From assembly GCA_027069135.1 (NCBI GenBank), contig JALXFE010000342.1:1-64000 (forward strand): a DNA stretch of 64,000 nt, read 5' to 3'. The notes beneath the pieces are model-generated. The model was not told the origin of the DNA. It saw only the letters and a list, made by a program, of their open reading frames with translations, and searched no databases. Positions 60,335 through 64,000 of this stretch are shown piece by piece. The stretch is from Thermoanaerobaculia bacterium. GTDB taxonomy: Bacteria; Acidobacteriota; Thermoanaerobaculia; Multivoradales; JAHZIX01. Within the stretch, counting starts at the first letter, position 1. Each line of letters opens with the position of its first letter. The translations under genes were made by a program, and so were the position numbers.

Positions 60335-60772
60335 GGAGCACCTCCGGGCCCAGAAAAGTCTTTGAAATAGAGCATTTCGGCGATTCTCTCCCGAGGTATC
60401 CAAAAGCGCAAGACAGCCCCCGACCCGAGAACCGACCTCTCCAGCACAGCCGCCGTGAAGAGAGCCTTACGAAGAGGGTGGGGAGGCGTCTAAGGCGTCT
60501 AGGTTGTTTGCCACTTCTCAAGACCCCGCCCGCCATCCTCGGACCCCGTCGACAGTGCCCTGCGGGAACGAAGATCTACCTGCAAACTGGAACCCCTCAT
60601 CTTCAGCGCTCAAAGCTTGCCGGAGATGTCGCAGTTATGCTATCCTGTGAGAACTCTTTTCAGAGAGGAGATTTTCTATGTCGTGACTTACCCTGGCCCT
60701 TGCAATCCGGCTTTGGGCCGCGGCTTTGAGCGCCCTGGGGGAAGTTCACAATCAGCTTATGGAGGTATTCCC
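60335..60772. other. Intergenic region between divergent xdh operon and Cys-rich peptide gene
   Basis: No gene is supported. The left part upstream of the xdh start contains no clear promoter. The right half holds a possible promoter for the Cys-rich peptide and its leader of about 120 bases, with no obvious open frame. Confidence 0.45.
60617..60646 (+). promoter_or_regulatory. Possible promoter of the Cys-rich peptide gene
   Basis: TTGCCG (60617-60622) and TATCCT (60641-60646) are separated by 18 bases in an AT-richer patch. The predicted start near 60653 leaves a leader of roughly 120 bases. Confidence 0.32.
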
Positions 60773-61219
60773 ATGAAGAAACTCTGCCTTGTTACAAGCC
60801 TTCTGCTCCTCTCCTCTGTAGCCTTCGCAGGAGAGAACCCGGAAAGTGCAGACCCGTCGCAAGAAGACGCCGTCCTCTCGACGCAAACCGAAGCTGCCCC
60901 GTCCCCAGACATCGAGTTCGAACCCTTCGGTGCTGATCCGGTCTTCCTGGCGGGTAGCTGCAGTGCCACTGCCGACTGCTGGGATGGATCCACAGTGACC
61001 TGCACCACCACCAGCGGGAGCTGCGATTTCGCCGACAGCAGCTGTCCATCGGAGCATGGCTGGGCAACCTGCGGTTCTAACGAAAGTCATTGTCCGGCCT
61101 GCCCATGCCCGCCCCCGGCTCCGAAATGTATTGAGAATAGGAGTTGCACCAACCCCTGCGGATCAGAATGCGGACCAGCAGGAACCTGCATAAGAGGTTC
61201 TTGTAATTGCTTGATCTAG
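60773..61219 (+). CDS. Cys-rich exported peptide of unknown function
   Basis: This 148-residue precursor has a signal peptide (KKLCLVTSLLLLSSVAFAGE), an acidic spacer to about residue 60, and a mature region with 16 cysteines in about 88 residues. The first half has the order CSATADCWDGSTVTC then SGSCDFADSSC. The second half has PACPCPPPAPKC and a tail with CGSECGPAGTC and SCNCLI. Even cysteine number and export suggest a disulfide-bonded peptide. A modified peptide is possible, but no maturation enzyme lies nearby. GGAGG precedes the ATG by seven bases. Function unknown; similar C-x(n)-DGS-x-V-x-C motifs appear in other predicted secreted proteins of soil bacteria, from memory. Confidence 0.75.
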   Translation: MKKLCLVTSLLLLSSVAFAGENPESADPSQEDAVLSTQTEAAPSPDIEFEPFGADPVFLAGSCSATADCWDGSTVTCTTTSGSCDFADSSCPSEHGWATCGSNESHCPACPCPPPAPKCIENRSCTNPCGSECGPAGTCIRGSCNCLI

Positions 61220-61252
61220 TCCCGGTGCCGGAGGCATCGACGTAGAAATAGT

Positions 61253-61392
61253 AGCCTGTGGCAAGAGTCGGTCTGCGTTCCGAGCGGAGTTATCGGGTCG
61301 GATCTCTGTTGAAAGACCTCGATAATTCCAGGAATTATTTGCGGATTCTCGCGTCGATTCGACTCGAGAACTCCTGACTCTTGCCACAGGCT
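61253..61392. repeat. 140-bp element bounded by 17-bp perfect inverted repeats
   Basis: AGCCTGTGGCAAGAGTC (61253-61269) and its exact reverse complement (61376-61392) enclose about 106 bases. Inside, ATAATTCCAGGAATTAT (61322-61338) is a perfect palindrome around a single centre base, and TCTCG/CGAGA arms lie further right. It follows the Cys-rich gene by 33 bases. It could be a small MITE-like insertion or a structured 3' RNA acting as terminator. No flanking target duplication was identified. Confidence 0.7.
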
Positions 61393-61411
61393 GGTAGGCC
61401 ACGAATCGCTG

Positions 61412-61430
61412 CGAATCGGGTGGGGAGTCG
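61412..61430 (-). repeat. Dispersed 19-bp repeat, copy at 61.4 kb
   Basis: On the minus strand this reads CGACTCCCCACCCGATTCG, identical to the two copies at 26774 and 26796. It lies 19 bases beyond the inverted-repeat element. Confidence 0.85.
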
Positions 61431-61464
61431 TTGAGTCTTGCGTAGGACTTCGCCCGAGGAACCT

Positions 61465-61770
61465 TCAAGGCCGCATGGCAGCGAAGGCGAAGAACAGCAG
61501 GAGCCCACCCCAAACGAGGACCCCCAGGGAGCCACAGCCGATCCCTACCCAGGCATGAACGGACCCCTTCACCCAGGGGGCTGCCTTTCGCTTCTTGAGA
61601 CCCAGAACTCCGAGCGGAACCGAGATCAGCCCCAACAACAAACCCAGGCCTGGGATCAATGAGAAAAGACCCAGGTAATAGGACAGCAGCGCGGGCATGT
61701 TCTTGTAGGGGATCACCCCGCCGGTGGCGTCGCCCTGGGGCAGCACTTCTGGTTCGAGAGGTTCAGTCAT
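61465..61770 (-). CDS. Small DUF4190-like membrane protein
   Basis: This 101-residue protein has two membrane helices (YYLGLFSLIPGLGLLLGLIS and VGIGCGSLGVLVWGGLLLFF) separated by a short basic loop GLKKRKAAPWVKGSVHAW. It starts MTEPLEPEVLPQG and has the phrase IPYKNMPALLSYYLGLFSLI, typical of small DUF4190-type proteins that often accompany signalling or secreted-protein genes. GAGG lies eight bases before the ATG. No catalytic motif is seen, and the function is unknown. Confidence 0.75.
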   Translation of the reverse strand: MTEPLEPEVLPQGDATGGVIPYKNMPALLSYYLGLFSLIPGLGLLLGLISVPLGVLGLKKRKAAPWVKGSVHAWVGIGCGSLGVLVWGGLLLFFAFAAMRP

Positions 61771-62111
61771 TCTTCAATCCTCATTTCGCAGTTTTGGAAA
61801 AATGTCCCTATACCTAGAGCTTCAACCTCGCAGAAAATTGGCCAAGAGCCCTAGTTTCCCATAGCTAACCGCGAGTTCCTATCCCCAACTCCACGAATCC
61901 ACGACTCGGGTAAGGAATCCTTCAGGACCTGTGGTGCCAACTCCACGAGTCGGGTGGGGAGTCGTCGAATCGCGGCGCTACGCGTCCTGGACACTACCTG
62001 CTGGCGGCGAGTTGAGCTGAGTAGAGGGATCAAGGAGGAAACCGGGTTGAAAGCCCTTCACCGGGGGGGGAGTACCAACTGAGCGAAGGGGGGGTGGGTG
62101 AACATTGACAA
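61771..62111. other. Intergenic region with a dispersed repeat copy
   Basis: No gene is supported. CGAGTCGGGTGGGGAGTCG at 61946-61964 is a one-base variant (minus-strand sense) of the 19-mer found at 26.8 and 61.4 kb. A looser version, ACGACTCGGGTAAGGAATCC, lies about 40 bases to the left. A run of G residues and a GT-rich patch are near 62065-62100. Confidence 0.55.
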
Positions 62112-62154
62112 GCCCTCCAGGGAGTCTCCAGCTTGCGCGGAGGCCCTGGAGGGC
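62112..62154 (-). terminator. Hairpin terminator of the SdrD-B-type protein gene
   Basis: GCCCTCCAGGG and CCCTGGAGGGC form a perfect 11-base stem, with an inner CTCC/GGAG pairing around the loop. It lies 52 bases after the stop of the minus-strand gene. No strong T-run follows, only TTGTC. Confidence 0.55.
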
Positions 62155-62205
62155 AAGTGATTCTTGTCTGGTCCCGGCGAAGGGCATTTCCGCCGGAGGT
62201 TCCGA

Positions 62206-63222
62206 TCAGCCGCCGGTGTCATTGTCCCCGGTATCTTGATCCCCGGTGTCATCGTCCCCGGTGTCATCGTCGCCGGTATCGTCATCACCGTCGTCGGGCG
62301 GTGAGAAGACGAAGCCGAAATCGACGGTCAGGTCCACCGAATCATCCTCTTCGAGAGTGAAGGCAGCGGCAGAGCCCAGCAAAGAGGCTTGACCGTTGCT
62401 ATCGGCGCTCGGATCTCCTCCCTGAAAAGCCAGGGTCGGCACGAATTGGTAGAGCGGATCCCCGGGAAATAGGAAATTCCGATCGGCAACAGCTGCCAAA
62501 TAATCCCCGGCCACCAGACCGGCGAAGTAATAGCGCCCGTCCGGAGAGGTGTAGGTCTGATCCAGGTAGATGTCGCCCCCGTCCACGGCGCCATCGCCGT
62601 TGGCATCTTCGAGAAGGATCACGTTGACACCGCCGATACCGGGCTCGATCGCTTCCTGAAGGCCATCCGGTGCCGCGCTATCGTCCCAGACGAAATCTCC
62701 CACCACTCCCGGGCACATGGCGTCAAAGATATCGTCTCCTTCTTCCGAGACCCGAATCGTCATGTGATCATCGAATTTGTCCTGACCCGGACGGGCGAGG
62801 TAGATCCGGAACCTTCCGTCCCCATGGTTCCCGGTACCCGATTCCGCGTCGCCCGGCCCCACCTCGACGAAAGCACCGGCGTTGAAGTCGCTGAGGTGCC
62901 AGTTCGCCTTCGGTGCGCTGACGGGATCGTCCGCCTCGGCATCGGTGTAGGTAAAGAAGGCCTGGGACCAATCGACCCGGTCGCCTTCCCGGTCGCCATC
63001 TTTGAACCGGACGAAGTTGCGAATATTGAAACTCTGACCGAAGGCGAGATCGAGATTGTAGGTACAAAACTCGAGCTCGCCGTCGTCACCACCGGCCAGC
63101 GCAGCGGGGGCCGGTGCCAGCAGAAGCACCAAGGCCGCCACGGCAGCCAGAGGCACGAAGCTCCCTACAAAAAATCGCATCAGTCCGGAGGCTTCAAAGA
63201 CATCCTTCTTGGCTTTTCTCAT
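62206..63222 (-). CDS. Exported protein with SdrD B-like domain and DTG-repeat tail
   Basis: This 338-residue protein has a long basic-hydrophobic signal (SFVPLAAVAALVLLLAPAPA). A first domain (about 45-170) contains GQSFNIRNFVRFKDGD and PKANWHLSDFNAGAFVEVGP. It is followed by an SdrD B-like domain (about 172-300) with VGDFVWDDSAAPDGLQEAIE, PGIGGVNVILLEDANGDGAV and GRYYFAGLVAGDYLAAV. The last 30 residues are tandem Asp-Thr-Gly units encoded by a 15-base repeat near 62212-62284. The B domain usually binds calcium and acts as a rigid surface spacer. GAGG lies eight bases before the ATG. A terminator separates it from the partial Ig-like gene upstream. Confidence 0.8.
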   Translation of the reverse strand: MRKAKKDVFEASGLMRFFVGSFVPLAAVAALVLLLAPAPAALAGGDDGELEFCTYNLDLAFGQSFNIRNFVRFKDGDREGDRVDWSQAFFTYTDAEADDPVSAPKANWHLSDFNAGAFVEVGPGDAESGTGNHGDGRFRIYLARPGQDKFDDHMTIRVSEEGDDIFDAMCPGVVGDFVWDDSAAPDGLQEAIEPGIGGVNVILLEDANGDGAVDGGDIYLDQTYTSPDGRYYFAGLVAGDYLAAVADRNFLFPGDPLYQFVPTLAFQGGDPSADSNGQASLLGSAAAFTLEEDDSVDLTVDFGFVFSPPDDGDDDTGDDDTGDDDTGDQDTGDNDTGG

Positions 63223-63262
63223 GATCTTTTCCTCATAGGTCCTTTGGGGGGAACTTGTCGGA

Positions 63263-63291
63263 AAAACACGAGCCCGCGCCCGCGGGCTCGA
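63263..63291 (-). terminator. Rho-independent terminator of the partial Ig-like gene
   Basis: On the minus strand CGAGCCCGCG and CGCGGGCTCG form a 10-base stem with a tiny loop, followed by TGTTTTT. It begins 35 bases after the stop of the gene at 63327 and precedes the SdrD-B-type gene. Confidence 0.8.
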
Positions 63292-63326
63292 TTGCTCAAC
63301 TATTTCTGTCGACTACTTCCGAAACC

Positions 63327-64000
63327 TCATTTGGTAGCGACCGCAGCCGTATCGGTACCACCGCCGCTGGAGGTCACGGTGATGGTTCCAGGGTTGGCGG
63401 TGACGGCACCGAAGGTCGCCCGGAACCTCCCCGCGTCGTTGAATACGGCCTCGGTCCGGGTACCGAAAGTGGCGGTCAAAGTCGCCGTCGAGCTCGAGGC
63501 CGACCCTTCGATCTGAAGCTCATTCTTGGCGCTATCCCATTGGGCCTTGTTGATCGTCACCGAGTCCGCCGGGGGTGGTGGCGGAGGAGGCGGATTGCCG
63601 ACCGTGATGGAGATCGAGTCGGATCCGGTCCGCCCACCGCTATCGGTCACGGAGGCGGTGATGGTGTGGTTTCCGTCCGCCAGGGTGATCGAAAAACCAC
63701 CTCCGGTACCGATCGCTCCGCTGACGCTCGATGTCCAGGCCAGACCGGTGGTGAGGACACCGTCCTCCGCGTCGGTGGCCGTGCCGCTGAAGCTCACCAG
63801 GGCCCCCGTGGGGAACACCGTGCCATCCGCCGGAGCGGTGATCGTCACGTTAGGCGTGGCGTTGGCTGGAGGGTTGCCGTTGTTCTTGACCTCGATGCGC
63901 TGCAGCGTCGCGGTAGCGGTAAGCCCTCCGGAATCGGTGATGCTAGCGGTGATCTGGTGACGTCCTTCGGAAAGGGCGCTGGTCGTAAACGTCGCCCCGG
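63327..64000 (-). CDS. Ig-like repeat protein, N-terminus outside the window
   Basis: The frame is open from the window edge to the stop at 63327, giving at least 224 residues of the C-terminus. Two Ig/PKD-like units are visible: the first ends SEGRHQITASITDSGGLTAT, and the second has PNVTITAPADGTVFPTG, ADGNHTITASVTDSGG and DSISITV. Then comes a polyproline linker (GNPPPPPPPPADSVT) and a small beta domain (AQWDSAKNELQIEGSASSST, ending TDTAAVATK). It is probably a large exported or surface protein. An internal GTG at 63848 is not a real start because coding similarity continues upstream. Confidence 0.8.
   Translation of the reverse strand, partial: GATFTTSALSEGRHQITASITDSGGLTATATLQRIEVKNNGNPPANATPNVTITAPADGTVFPTGALVSFSGTATDAEDGVLTTGLAWTSSVSGAIGTGGGFSITLADGNHTITASVTDSGGRTGSDSISITVGNPPPPPPPPADSVTINKAQWDSAKNELQIEGSASSSTATLTATFGTRTEAVFNDAGRFRATFGAVTANPGTITVTSSGGGTDTAAVATK

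Noticed and set aside
58286-60370. A 694-codon plus-strand frame opposite the xdh large subunit
   Set aside because: The minus strand encodes an unmistakable molybdenum hydroxylase subunit; the antisense frame is a by-product of GC-rich codon use.

Overview
The window looks like a chromosomal segment of a high-GC member of the Acidobacteriota, possibly Thermoanaerobaculia-like. That placement is an inference from gene content: an ADOP-type duplicated permease, an ECF sigma factor overlapping a Ser/Thr kinase with TPRs, many large secreted Ig-like and dockable proteins, and frequent GTG/TTG starts. No rRNA, tRNA, CRISPR array or intact transposase was seen.

Layout. 1-10 kb (minus strand): a bacterial alpha-2-macroglobulin and its usual partner penicillin-binding protein 1C, followed by two allantoin-catabolism genes (ureidoglycine aminohydrolase and allantoate amidohydrolase). 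10-24 kb: a secreted S9 peptidase, a giant 2,290-residue secreted protein that combines Ig-like modules, an Asp-rich repeat, a peptidoglycan-binding module and a LAS-type metallopeptidase, a decayed gene, then a structured leader and two secreted proteins including a matrixin-like metalloprotease. 24-32 kb: an ADOP permease, small orphan genes, a secreted carbohydrate-type protein, a SEC-C protein, and several short duplicated scraps. 32-37 kb: a run of four secreted proteins of unknown function; two are paralogues built on the same three-fold, roughly 80-residue repeat. 37-42 kb: kinase plus sigma factor, and two toxin-antitoxin-like modules whose toxin genes are both broken. 42-52 kb: a second alpha-2-macroglobulin (lipoprotein), an LtaS-like sulfatase-fold membrane enzyme, and a hybrid histidine kinase. 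52-54.5 kb: an SDR oxidoreductase, an RdgC-like protein, and an ArsC-family gene whose catalytic cysteine codon is an in-frame TGA followed by a hairpin with a GGUC apical loop, i.e. a strong selenoprotein candidate. 54.5-60.4 kb (minus): a tightly packed operon for a three-subunit xanthine dehydrogenase, a DUF6986 aldolase-like protein and a zinc alcohol dehydrogenase. 60.4-64 kb: a cysteine-rich secreted peptide, a small membrane protein, an SdrD-B-type surface protein and the end of another Ig-like protein.

How the genes fit together. Purine breakdown is represented at both ends (xanthine to urate at 55-60 kb; allantoate to ureidoglycolate at 0-2 kb), with no uricase or allantoinase inside the window. 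Envelope functions dominate the rest: peptidoglycan synthesis, protease-trap proteins, secreted proteases and adhesin-like proteins. The intergenic DNA near 20, 27-30, 40-42 and 61-62 kb carries direct, inverted and dispersed repeats and gene fragments, which suggests repeated local rearrangement there.
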